Shown here piece after piece: positions 10,741 through 20,408 of a stretch of DNA of 64,000 nt. Below the pieces are notes generated by a model that did no database searches, was not told where the DNA came from, and saw nothing but the letters and a program-made list of their open reading frames with translations. Every line of letters starts with the position of its first letter. Position 1 is the stretch's first letter. Origin of the DNA: Fremontodendron californicum (taxonomy: Eukaryota > Streptophyta > Magnoliopsida > Malvales > Malvaceae); the NCBI GenBank assembly GCA_030761205.1, contig JAULJL010000001.1, forward strand, positions 36,403,145 through 36,467,144, given 5' to 3'. A program made the translations under genes and the position numbers.

Positions 10741-10986
10741 AAGAGTAATAATGTCGCCGAAAGTGTATTTGACCTGTCAGAAGAAAATGTTAACCTAACA
10801 AAAGATTTTTGCGTGATTTCAGGAAGAAAATCAAAAAGAGAAGAAAAATCAACCGTAAAAGTCAAGAGTAATAATGTCGCCGAAAGTTTATTTGACCTGT
10901 CAGAAGAAAATGTTAACCTAACAAAAGATTTTTGCGTGATTTCAGGAAGAAAATAAAAAAGAGAAGAAAAATCAATCGTAAAAGAC
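10741..10986. repeat. 123-bp tandem duplication upstream of LOG (E1 only)
   Basis: AAGAGTAATAATGTCGCCG starts at 10741 and 10864, giving two copies of 123 bp that differ at a few bases. The other LOG copies have one unit. It lengthens the LOG leader and duplicates a TTCTGACAG acceptor-like site. Confidence 0.85.
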
Positions 10987-11150
10987 AAATAAAAAAAATG
11001 AGAATAATTACACAAATCGAATAACACGTAAATTAAACCGAAATAAAGTTATTGCAAATCAAACCAAAAGCTGAGAAGTCATTTATTGTAGTTGTGATTG
11101 TGGCTCACATCTTCCTCTGGTTTTACGTCCAGAAACGGCTTAAACGCCTT

Positions 11151-11687
11151 CTATGAGTCGAGGATATGCTTCCCATCCAGTTTTCTTACAAGCTGGCAAA
11201 CAGGGTCTTTTAACATCAGATTCCCAAGATGTTGCCATTCCCTTTGGAATTGCGGCCATAAATCAAGAATTTCTCTTTGTACGTCTCCACTAGGATGCGT
11301 CTCAAGAGAAAGTTGGATATTACCCAAATTCTCCTTACTCAGTCCATCCTTAATGAATTCAATTTTATCATCTCGATTAGAGGACGGAATCCCAATAGAA
11401 CGACATTTACCGTTACACGTCCATCGTGCACATTTGTGGCAATTTGAACTCATGCGCTTTGCTCGTCGCTTCTTTGCAAAAGTGCTTCTACCTGTACCTG
11501 GTAAATGCAAAACAGGAAGATATTCATCTTCACGTACCTTGGCTTCAATTATCCAACGTATGTCGTCAGGAATCCCTTTGTGCATAAGCATTCTTAATCT
11601 TTCAAGTCGAACTTGGTAAAGCTTCAGTAAAATATTTCGAGGAAAAGGAGGAAATCGTTTCTGCAATCTTGTGAGAATATCATCCAT
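11151..11687 (-). CDS. Basic cysteine-rich ORF, resembles plant-virus nucleic-acid-binding proteins (E1 copy)
   Basis: A 178-residue ORF upstream of LOG. Its middle has a basic segment GTGRSTFAKKRRAKRM (64-79), then a cysteine cluster CHKCARWTCNGKC (C83, C86, C91, C95) and, further on, IEFIKDGLS. This order (GRSxxA, KRRA, CxxC, two more Cys, FIxxG) resembles the cysteine-rich NABP family of carlaviruses and relatives (Pfam Viral_NABP), proteins that bind nucleic acid and often suppress RNA silencing. The cysteine spacing is shorter than in the viral family. There is no signal peptide or membrane segment, so it is not an env-like protein. The ORF is kept at full length in three of four copies. 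The homology is my reading of motifs, not a search result. It may instead be a captured plant gene of unknown function. Confidence 0.6.
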   Translation of the reverse strand: MDDILTRLQKRFPPFPRNILLKLYQVRLERLRMLMHKGIPDDIRWIIEAKVREDEYLPVLHLPGTGRSTFAKKRRAKRMSSNCHKCARWTCNGKCRSIGIPSSNRDDKIEFIKDGLSKENLGNIQLSLETHPSGDVQREILDLWPQFQREWQHLGNLMLKDPVCQLVRKLDGKHILDS

Positions 11688-11688
11688 C

Positions 11689-11715
11689 CTGAAAAAAAAT
11701 GAAAAAAAATGAAAG
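11689..11715 (-). promoter_or_regulatory. Candidate 3' splice site before cysteine-rich ORF (E1)
   Basis: The sense strand reads CATTTTTTTTCAG directly followed by GATGG, which places the acceptor one base before the start codon. E3 keeps it. In E2 and E5 the CAG has become AAG. In E5 the start codon is also lost. Confidence 0.5.
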
Positions 11716-12044
11716 AGAAATTGGAAGAGAAATTTATATACAATATCAGTTTTGTGGGTAGCTGATGGAACCGATTTAAATAATCACGGAGTACCGTTAT
11801 CCGCCATTTAACCGGGGTAAAAAAAATAAAATAAAAATTATATTTACATCTAGTTATTTTAAAAACAAGGATCAGAAAGAAAAACAACCTAAAAAGATTC
11901 AAAAATAAAACACTCTAAATAAAATCCTAAATTCTTCCCCCCACACATAATTCTTACATTGTCATTAATGTAATGCTATTAATCCCAAATGAAAGAATCA
12001 TGTGTAAGTGAAAAGAACTAATAAACAAAATAAACTTATGCAGC

Positions 12045-12425
12045 CTAAATGAACTTAGAAACACTAAACACAATTAGCAAAGAAACATAAGAAAAAGATA
12101 AAGAAAAAGAGAGCAAATCTGAGGATGGCAGTTTGGCAATGCTTTCACTAATTAGGCTGCCTCCCCCAATTAGCACTTGATTTAGTGTTTTGAACCTAAC
12201 CAACACCCCTTCTTGGTAATTTTTCGAGTAGCCATAATTAGTATGATCCCACCATCCCTCATGGTAAGTGTTGGAGTAATGATCATGCGGTTGGTCTTGG
12301 AACCATTGATGGCCTTGACATCCTCCCATGGCCAATTGTTGAACTGAAGAAGTGAGATTGGCTTGTTGATTCTCCATGTTCATGTATGCCACCAACTCTT
12401 CAAGTGTTAGATTGCATAATTCCAT
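12045..12425 (-). pseudogene. Truncated gag remnant (E1)
   Basis: The ORF begins with MELCNLTLEELVAYM and contains YSNTYHEGWWDHTNYGYSKN (about 49-68), which matches the tryptophan-rich part of Athila-type Gag after the zinc knuckle. At residue 72 it joins a different frame. Compared with E3, 709 bp were lost between two CTTCTTGG repeats, so the last 55 residues (GVLVRFK onward) are out of the normal frame. No capsid domain is present. It is unlikely to work as Gag. Confidence 0.7.
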
Positions 12426-12545
12426 CTTTTTTTTTTCTTTTGTTTCTTTTAAATTTGAAAAGAAAAACTTGTATGTACAAGAAAATAAAACTAATTAGAA
12501 CTGAAAATAAGAATAAACCAAGTAACAAATAAACTAAAGAAAGCA

Positions 12546-12564
12546 ATCCCCGGCAACGGCGCCA
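12546..12564 (-). other. E1 primer-binding site, tRNA-Asp
   Basis: The + strand reads ATCCCCGGCAACGGCGCCA, identical to the 3' end of plant tRNA-Asp(GUC) including CCA. The sense RNA is thus complementary for 19 nt and starts 6 nt after the 5' LTR. It is not a tRNA gene, because the rest of the molecule is missing. Confidence 0.93.
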
Positions 12565-12570
12565 AAAACT

Positions 12571-14632
12571 TGATGCACCCAAAAGAGTGTATCTTATTTA
12601 ACCTTGAACTAAAAAGATAAATTGTAAGTATAGTAGTTAGCAAGGGTCGAGTCCTCAGGGATTGGGTTTTAGTTTATAAGTTAATAGTTTAAAACTTAAA
12701 TTCAAGAACAATAAAAGAAAAGGGGTTTTTGAAGCCAGATTTAAACTAAAGTAAATAATAAGAATAAGATGCAAGGCGGTATAACCAGCCAATAAAAATA
12801 TATATACTAAATTAGGCGGTATAACCAGCCAATAAAAATATATATACTAAATTAGGCGGTATAACCAGCCAATAAAAATAAAACAAAGTTAATATACAAA
12901 TTAGGCGGTATAACCAGCCAATAAAAATAAATATAAAAAATAAGCAAACTAAAAGTAAGAAAACAAATAAGTAAGAAGAATCAAATATGAAAAATATGGT
13001 TAAGGTTTCATTCTCCACCACTAGACATCATTAAGAATCAATTTCAGATCTATCAATATCAACCAACTATCAAAGTTAACAACCGTAGATAACAACAAGC
13101 TCTGTTACCCCAATCTTTCCTTAGTTTGTCGTTAAATAGAACAAGCTCTCTATTTAATCTCTAACCATTAAACAACCTAGAATAAGCTCTCTAAATTCAA
13201 TTTAATGGCAGCTTTATGATGAGAAAGATAGGTTGATCTAAGCAACAAACACATAAGCTCGGATTGTTCAACTTAGGTTATGTTCCACTTTGCAATTATT
13301 GAAAACTTGACCATAATCATTAATCACAAATTGCCACTTATGAATAGGAAATCAAGACAATTACACGGATCAAGACTCCTAAACTAGCAATAGATAATTA
13401 TCAAGATCTATCTAGTTGTACACCTAAATAAATCAAGACAACATCATGAACAATTCTTGTAGAAGAACATAAGCAACTTTGATAGAAAATTAATGATAGA
13501 TAGAATCTGAAAATCAATCACAAAACATGTCTAGGGCTTTGAAATCACCCTTAACCAAATAGAAGTTTAGCCTAGCATAGGCATTGTAAACATAAACATA
13601 AAATTAAAGAAAATCTAAGAAGAAAATAAAAGAAAGAAAGAAGAAGAGGAAGAATATTAATTATCCAACCTCTTGCTCTCTCTAAAGAAAAAGAAAACTA
13701 GAGAAAAGAAAGAAGAAGAAAACTTAGAGAATTTTATTACAATGGCTAATATCCTACCTATGTACAATATGATCCTCTACAATCATCCAAGGCCCTCTAT
13801 TTATACACATTTTGGAGGGCTAAATGACAAGAGACAAGCTTTACAAATTTCAAAGGTAGGTATAATAGGTGGGTGAATTTTTCTAACAATTTTCGTCATA
13901 TTGTATGACAATTTTGATCAGCCAACTTGATGGTCGATTTCGTCAATGTTGGAGGCCTGATCGGATCACATGGTCTTCTAGAAAAAGGTTCCCCTATCAG
14001 TTACGGATCCATAGCCGTTGGAATCAGCTCATTTGCTGATGTGGATAACAGATATGGGCAAAATACGAAAACAGGTCAGCACAGACGTCATTGCACATCA
14101 GCCAACTTGATGGTCGATTTCGTCAATATTAGAGGCCTGATCTGATCATATGGTCTTCTAGACAAAGGTTCCCGTATCCGTTACGGATCCATAGCCATTG
14201 GAATCAGCTCATTTGCTGATGTGGATAAGCAGATATGAGCAAAATACGAAGACAGGTCAGCACAGACGTCATTGCACATCAGCCAACTTGATGGTCGATT
14301 TCGCTAGGGAAAACGACTCCGTTTCAAGAAGTGTAAAACATGAAAAAGATAGATATGCCTCTTAGCTTTGCACGGCTAGAAATTTCAGCCTTATTGCTTC
14401 AGTGAAACTCCAGATATAGCTGATATGGGAAAAGGTGTCGGAACTGGAACTGAACTGGATTTGCCCTTAATTCTAGTAATCTGAAATCACTCAAATAAAC
14501 TTGTGAAAAACACCAAATTACATAAAAATATAAAAGATCATAAACACAATTAGACTAAACAATAATAACTCGTATTTGACACAAAACAATAATAAAACAT
14601 AACTAAAAACTATATAATTATACGAGTTATCA
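12571..14632 (-). repeat. E1 5' LTR (type 2)
   Basis: 2,062 bp, nearly identical to the 3' LTR. It differs by a 1-bp deletion near 14047 and about seven substitutions. It ends ACGAGTTATCA and is followed by the TAGAC duplication. Confidence 0.93.
13797..13805 (-). promoter_or_regulatory. E1 TATA box
   Basis: The sense strand is TATAAATAG in the 5' LTR, followed by a conserved GCCTTGGATGA. It is the likely core promoter of genomic RNA. The same box occurs in all five elements. Confidence 0.75.
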
Positions 14633-14897
14633 TAGACATCGAATTATCTAAATTCTTTCATCATTGTTCAATTCAACTTCGAATCTTGATTTTGACTAAG
14701 AGTTTACTTTTTCAGTCATTGACTTTTTGAGGTTGACTTTTTGGGGTTGACTTTTTTTAGTTGACTTTTTGTGCTGACCTCCGAAATAAAGTCTTGGGGA
14801 CCCATCTATGGACCGGTGGAGGTCTCTTTGCATTTTGGAAAGTTGAAAAGGAGAATCTGCCCGATTTAGGGGGCCCGGACAAAATTAGGTGTCTACA

Positions 14898-15395
14898 GCT
14901 GCCCCTCTTTGACTATTGCTGAGAATCAGGAATCAGACAAAAATAACCTAGTCTATAATTTTTTCCAGTCAATGAAATCATTGGTGTGAGATAAGAAAGG
15001 GAATTTTCATTTTTTTTAAACTGTAAAAGAAATTTGTCCTTAAATTGAGTTCCTTGACTAATCAAGGCTCGAACCATCTTAAAGAAACGAGTTCGATTTG
15101 CAAGAGAAGACAATACCTCGACGAAAGTCCCGGGGCCTTACCCTCATCTTGGTGCATCTTTGTCTAACAAAAGATTTGTCCTTAAATTGAATTCCCTGAC
15201 TAATCAAGGCTCGACCCGTCTTAAGGAAACGAGTTCGATTTGCAAAAGTTGGATGTCTTGTCCGAAAAGTCTGGTTGTCTTGTCCAGGAAAATTAGATGT
15301 CTTGTTCGAGAAATCTGGTTGTTTTGTCCAGGAAAAATTGGATGTCTTGTCCGAAAATTTTGATTGTTTTGTCCAAGAAATTTGTGGATGTCTTA
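14898..15395 (-). other. Ogre polypurine tract and 3' untranslated segment
   Basis: 14898-14912 in sense is CAAAGAGGGGCAGC, the purine tract next to the Ogre 3' LTR. The rest holds two tandem repeats. One is a 141-bp direct repeat (TTGTCCTTAAATTGA at 15034 and 15175). The other is about three units of 44-45 bp (TTGGATGTCTTGTCCGA-like) at 15249-15390. No ORF is supported. E2 is inserted at the right edge. Confidence 0.7.
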
Positions 15396-16892
15396 TGATG
15401 GAAACTCAATTAAGAGTTGTAAACCCAAGTGCAGGTTATGTTCAAGTAATAAATTCTCGGGTGTCCGAGGTCGAACCACAGGGAAGCGTATTAGTAAGTA
15501 TAAGTTTATAAATATATAAGAAAAAGAAAGTAAACAAGATATTAGGGAATCAACAACAAAACAAAATAAACAAGATATTAGAGAACAAAATAAATAAAAT
15601 AACATAAAAGAAATTAAACAAAATATAAAAAACAATAAGAAAGGATGTTGAGGTTAGAGAATCCACTCTTGGTGTTATGCTAAGATTAATCTTGTTTTAT
15701 TACACAATTGAAATCCACACATAAGGGAGGTTCCAATCGGAAGGTTTAGCAATTCAGTCCAAATTGTCCAACGTCCATAGCATATGATATTATGTTCATT
15801 TGGTGTCCTCAAAACTCATAAAAAGAGTCCAAGCATTCCTTATGCCAAAGTATATGTCTACAACAAATCAAGGTTATGAAACCAAGCATTTACTGTGCCA
15901 TTTTCATTGTCAATAATGAATCAAGATCTCTACTTTGCAAGTATGATTTTAAACCAAAAGAAAATATTATCTACACTAGTGTTTATAAATGATGATTCAT
16001 TTTAGCTCATGTTGAAGAGACTAACCTTAGCATTTACCAAGAGCTTCACCTCATCACCTCAACAATATGATTAGCAACACATACTAGATATGAATAAAAT
16101 GAAAAGAAATGTAAGAAACATAAGTAAAGAAAAAGAAAACTAGAGAAAGGAAAGAAGAAGAAAACTTAGAGAATTTTATTACAATGGCAAATATCCTACC
16201 AATGTATAATGTATCCCAATACTCATCCAAGGCCCTCTATTTATACACATTTTGGAGGGCTAAATGACAAGAGACAAGCTTTACAAATTTCAAAGGTAGG
16301 TATAATAGGTGGGTGCATTTTTCTAACAATTTTCGTCATATTGTATGACAATTCTGATCAGCCAGCTTGATGGTCGATTTTGTCAATGTTGGAGGCTCGA
16401 TCTGATAAAATGGTCTTCTAGAAAAATATACCCCTATCAGTTACGGATCCATAGCCGTTGGAATCAGATCATTTGCGCACGTGGATCGGGAGATATGGTC
16501 AAAATACCAAAACGGTGCAGAACAGACGTCATTGCACATCAGCCAACTTGATGGTCGATTTCGCTAGGGAAAACGACTCCGTTTCAAGAAGTGTAAAACA
16601 TGAAAAAGATAGATATGCCTCTTAGCTTTGCAGGGATACAAAGTTCAGCCTTATTGCTTCAGTGAAACTCGAGATATAGCTGATATGGCAAAAGGTGTCG
16701 GAACTGGAACTGAACTGGATTTGCCCTTAATTCTAGTAATCTGAAATCACTCAAAGAAACTTGTGAAAAACACCAAATTACATAAAAATATAAAAGATCA
16801 TAAACACAATTAGACTAAACAATAATAACTCGTATTTGACACAAAACAATAATAAAACATAACTAAAAACTATATAATTATACGAGTTATCA
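15396..16892 (-). repeat. E2 3' LTR (type 1)
   Basis: 1,497 bp from TGATGGAAAC to GAGTTATCA in + coordinates. It has a single 181-bp U3 unit starting at 16361, then the partial copy at 16542. No gene is supported. Confidence 0.94.
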
Positions 16893-16910
16893 CACCCCCA
16901 TACTTAGATT
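16893..16910 (-). other. E2 polypurine tract
   Basis: The sense strand is AATCTAAGTATGGGGGTG, one change from the other elements. It abuts the 3' LTR. Confidence 0.88.
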
Positions 16911-18680
16911 GTTGCTAGTCCCTAGCAACGACTCAATAAAAATAAAATAAGAAAATCTAATCTAATCCATTTTCGTAGGAAATCACGGTGGCACTTAGCA
17001 TGTGACACAAGCCTTTAAACCCCTAGGTGTCCCTAGTGGACGAGTTTAGTCTCGTGAGGGTTTACTAGGACGATACCCACAAACATTGAAGACATAAGAA
17101 AAACTAAAAATAATAATTATAACTAATCCTTCCAATATAAATTAGAGATAATCATTGGACAAGTCTTAAAAACTAATCAATAGCTTAAAGAAATTCACAA
17201 AAAATCTTGCTTGAATGTAAATAGTTTGAGTTAAGCCAATAATAACATAACATATTTCAATCAAAATAGTGTATATTCAAACTTAATCTCAACTTCTCAC
17301 ATGGGATACTCTCTTGATTTTCACTCTTTAAAGTAGTGGTAAAGTGTTTACACTCAATCAATCTCATGAAAACACTTCTACCATATGCTTGCTTGTCCAC
17401 CTATTCTCCACTATTTAGATCATACAACTTCATAAATCAAGAGGTCTTTATTCAAGGTTGTAATGGGGCCAAAGGGTTATAATGTGGTTAAAGAACAAAA
17501 GGATAAAGATATCACAAAGGTTCCAAAGAGTTCATAGATTTTAGAGACATAATAAGATCATACAAATAAAACTTCTCAAAACTCTTATAAAGCACATAAT
17601 AACATAGGCTAAATATTCATGTTGAGCCTTTGCATCATTCTAACCAACTTTGTAACATCTTTTTCTAGAAGTTCAAGAGAAGATTTTTTTTTTTTTTTTT
17701 TTTTTTTAATATGGGAATGTATTTGACAATGATCCCTTTCTTTTTCTCTTGACTTTTTCTTTTCTTTTCTTTCCCCCACACTTATCTTTTGTTTCTAACC
17801 CAAATTTTCAAATAAAAATATCCCTTGTTTTTTTGCAATATGTCTCAAAATATAAAATTCATCTTTAGAACAAGGGTAAGGATATAAGCATATTTAGGCT
17901 AGGTGTAAGTTGTGGTTACCAATAAAACATCATATTTAATGTAGGCTCAAATTGGCTCACTAGTGGGGATGTTCTCGTAGAACATTAATAATGGATGGCT
18001 GTTTGGCTCTGGTTATAATCCTAATGCCTCTATCATATTCATGTTGTCACATGTATCAATATAGTCTCAAACGGTTTAAAGCAAGTTCTAGAGAATCATG
18101 TAATCATAAGAGCACTCAAGAAAGAAATTAGATTGATTTGTATAATGCATCAATCATTATAGGCTCAAAAACTCACAAAGATGATTATACAAGTCAGATT
18201 AAGTCTAAACATGCTTCTTTCTCAATCAACATATCATATTAACATTGGCTCATAAAAAGGTTGACATCAAGCTCAATTCTCATGAAAATCTTCTCACTAA
18301 TAAATCTGTTTTAGACTTATGCAATTCATATCTCATCATTGTATTGAAAGTAACTAAAAAAAAAAACACACTAAGTCTAAACATGCTTTTTTTTTTTTTT
18401 TTTTTTTTTTTTATTTTTTTGAAGAAGAAGATTAAATCAAACTGACAAGGTATGTCTCAAGTCTCCCTTACTCAGACCTTGTTCAGAATGAATACTTCTA
18501 AATGTCTTAAAACACAACAAATTTTTTTTTTTTTTAGCAAAATATGTCCCTTACCCCCTACTAAAATATGACATTGTCCCCAATGTCAAATTTTAAAGGT
18601 AGAATTTAGGAGATATTACCTGCAGAGGTTGCTAACCACTTATTATAACTGAGACACAACAAGCAAAATGTTAGATAATG
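16911..18680 (-). other. E2 untranslated 3' internal region
   Basis: No ORF is supported. It aligns with E1, E3, E4 and E5 but has a deletion around 18360-18430 and long T runs (17690 and 18388-18412). A stem GACATTG / GGGA / CAATGTC lies at 18570-18587, between LOG and the A-tract. Confidence 0.75.
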
Positions 18681-19328
18681 TCACAAAGACAAAGTGCAAT
18701 CCACTCCTTGCTCGTCCATATCTCTTTTTCTTTTTCCGAGCGTTTGCGAAACAACCGTAGCAGATAAACACTCATAAGCTTGTAGCTTTTTGAGTAAATC
18801 TTCAATGGTTGTAGCAGAAATTATGGTTCTCCTTGCCTCTGAAAACATGAATCCATTATCCACAGCATTATCTAAATATGAAAGTAAATTACTAAAATAA
18901 CCATTAATATTAAGCAAAGCAATGGGTTTCTTATTTGTGACCAAAGATGACCAAGAAGCCACGCAAGCTATTTCTTCCAATGTACCCAGACCTCCTGGTA
19001 AGGCAATGAATGCATCGGCAGAATGGTACATGATTGTTATCCGTTCAGGGATACTCCAGACTTGTATTTCCTTACCCACGGTAGGTCCACAAAAATCTGT
19101 GAATAGTTTTGGCACGATTCCTAGAACTGGACTTCCTCCGGCGTGTGCTGCTGTAGCGACTGCTCCCATTAAACCCGTACTACCGCCTCCATAAATCAAG
19201 TGGATCTTTTGTTGGGCAAGTATTACTCCAACTCTTATGGCTTCATCAGCGAATATGTTATTTTTCCCTGGATAAGCACCTCCAAAGACACAAATTTTTT
19301 TAATGCGCTGGGACGAAGTGCTTTCCAT
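18681..19328 (-). CDS. LOG-like: LOG-type cytokinin phosphoribohydrolase (E2 copy)
   Basis: 215 residues, intact, aligned end to end with the E1 copy. It keeps YGGGSTGLMG, Arg96 and PGGLGTLEE. Differences from E1 include Q43H, L84V, a Gly to Ala change in PIGLLN, H to D in AVHNG and Y to C near the C-terminus. The element is the youngest by LTR identity, so this is the best candidate for a currently expressed mobile LOG. Its acceptor-like CAG upstream is conserved. Confidence 0.9.
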   Translation of the reverse strand: MESTSSQRIKKICVFGGAYPGKNNIFADEAIRVGVILAQQKIHLIYGGGSTGLMGAVATAAHAGGSPVLGIVPKLFTDFCGPTVGKEIQVWSIPERITIMYHSADAFIALPGGLGTLEEIACVASWSSLVTNKKPIALLNINGYFSNLLSYLDNAVDNGFMFSEARRTIISATTIEDLLKKLQAYECLSATVVSQTLGKRKRDMDEQGVDCTLSL

Positions 19329-19350
19329 TTTTTTTTTCTTTTTCGAGTGC

Positions 19351-19369
19351 CTGAAAGAGAATGAGTACA
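19351..19369 (-). promoter_or_regulatory. Candidate 3' splice site before LOG (E2)
   Basis: Same TTCTCTTTCAG as in E1, 23 nt before the ATG at 19328. The spacer is shorter than in E1 because the A-rich run is shorter. Confidence 0.5.
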
Positions 19370-19699
19370 TGGTGTAATATATAGAGGACTGAGTAGTGAA
19401 TCAGACAAGAGTAATAATGTCGCCGAAAGTGTATTTGACCTGTCAGAAGAAAATGTTAACCTAACAAAAGATTTTTGCGTGATTTCAGGAAGAAAATCAA
19501 AAAGAGAAGAAAAATCAATCGTAAAAGACCAATGCAAAAAAAAAAAACGAGAATAATTACACAAATCGAACAACACGTAAATTAAACTGAAATAAAGTTA
19601 TTGCAAATCAAACCAAAAGCTGAGAAGTCATTTATTGTAGTTGTGATTGTGGCTCACATCTTCCTATGGTTTTACGTCCAGAAACGGCTTAAACGCCTT

Positions 19700-20236
19700 C
19701 TATGAGTCGAGGATATGCTTCCCATCCAGTTTTCTTACAAGCTGGCAAACAGGGTCTTTTAACATCAGATTCCCAAGATGTTGCCATTCCTTTTGGAATT
19801 GCGACCATAAATCAAGAATTTCTCTTTGTACGTCTCCACTAGGATGCGTCTCAAGAGAAAGTTGGATATTACCCAAATTCTCCTTACTCAGTCCATCCTT
19901 AATGAATTCAATTTTATCATCTCGATTAGAGGATGGAATCCCAATAGAAGGACATTTACCGTTACACGTCCATCGTGCACATTTGTGGCAATTTGAACTC
20001 ATGCGCTTTGCTCGTCGCTTCTTTGCATAAGTGCTTCTACCTGTACCTGGTAAATGCAAAACAGGAAGATATTCATCTTCACGTACCTTGGCTTCAATTA
20101 TCCAACGTATGTCTTCAGGAATCCCTTTGTGCATAAGCATTCTTAATCTTTCAAATCGAACTTGGTAAAGCTTCAGTAAAATATTTCGAGGAAAAGGAGG
20201 AAATCGTTTCTGCAATCTTGTGAGAATATCATCCAT
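19700..20236 (-). CDS. Basic cysteine-rich ORF (E2 copy)
   Basis: 178 residues, full length, with GTGRSTYAKKRRAKRM and all four cysteines (C83, C86, C91, C95) intact. It differs from E1 at a few positions (L28F, D41E, F70Y, R96P). The acceptor directly upstream has changed from CAG to AAG, so it might rely on another route of expression. It lies between the gag-protease ORF and LOG with about 370 bp to the LOG start. Confidence 0.6.
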   Translation of the reverse strand: MDDILTRLQKRFPPFPRNILLKLYQVRFERLRMLMHKGIPEDIRWIIEAKVREDEYLPVLHLPGTGRSTYAKKRRAKRMSSNCHKCARWTCNGKCPSIGIPSSNRDDKIEFIKDGLSKENLGNIQLSLETHPSGDVQREILDLWSQFQKEWQHLGNLMLKDPVCQLVRKLDGKHILDS

Positions 20237-20408
20237 CTTAAAAAAAAATGAAAAAGAAATTGAAAGAGAAATTTATATACAATATCAGTTTTGTGGGTAG
20301 CTGATGGAACCGACTTAAATAATCACGGAGTACCGTTATCCGCCATTTAACCGGGAAAAAAATGAATTTTTTTTTTTTTTTGAAGATTAGTAAAAATTAT
20401 ATTTACAT

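Larger units (their letters stand above)
5911..14632 (-). mobile_element. E1: Athila-like element carrying LOG, LTR type 2
   Basis: An 8,722-bp complete insertion on the minus strand, bounded by 2,063- and 2,062-bp LTRs that I read as differing at about eight positions. It has a tRNA-Asp primer site, a polypurine tract, a short gag remnant, the cysteine-rich ORF and a LOG gene. It has no RT, RNase H or integrase core, so it is non-autonomous. A 709-bp deletion relative to E3 between two CTTCTTGG repeats removed most of the gag. E1 sits in the Ogre 3' LTR. Confidence 0.93.
853..14897 (-). repeat. Ogre 3' LTR, split by element E1
   Basis: In element orientation the LTR begins TGTAGACACC (complement ends at 14897) and ends at 853. 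Subtracting E1 and one target duplication gives about 5.3 kb, in the usual Ogre LTR range. The first 130 bp compared with the right LTR at 63869 show roughly ten differences, so this element is clearly older than E1-E5. The LTR contains three separate tandem arrays, listed on their own, and no supported gene. Confidence 0.8.

Noticed and set aside
11098..11619. A 173-codon plus-strand ORF opposite the cysteine-rich ORF (also 19647, 35133 and 57088-57609)
   Set aside because: It is the antisense shadow of the conserved ORF, has no recognisable domain, and differs in length between copies while the sense ORF stays open.
12546..12564. tRNA-Asp gene
   Set aside because: Only the last 19 bases match. 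These are primer-binding sites next to LTRs.
16345..16551. Repeated small ORF MTILISQLDGRFCQCW in U3 (several copies)
   Set aside because: It lies in promoter sequence upstream of the TATA box, so it would not be transcribed as mRNA, and its end varies.
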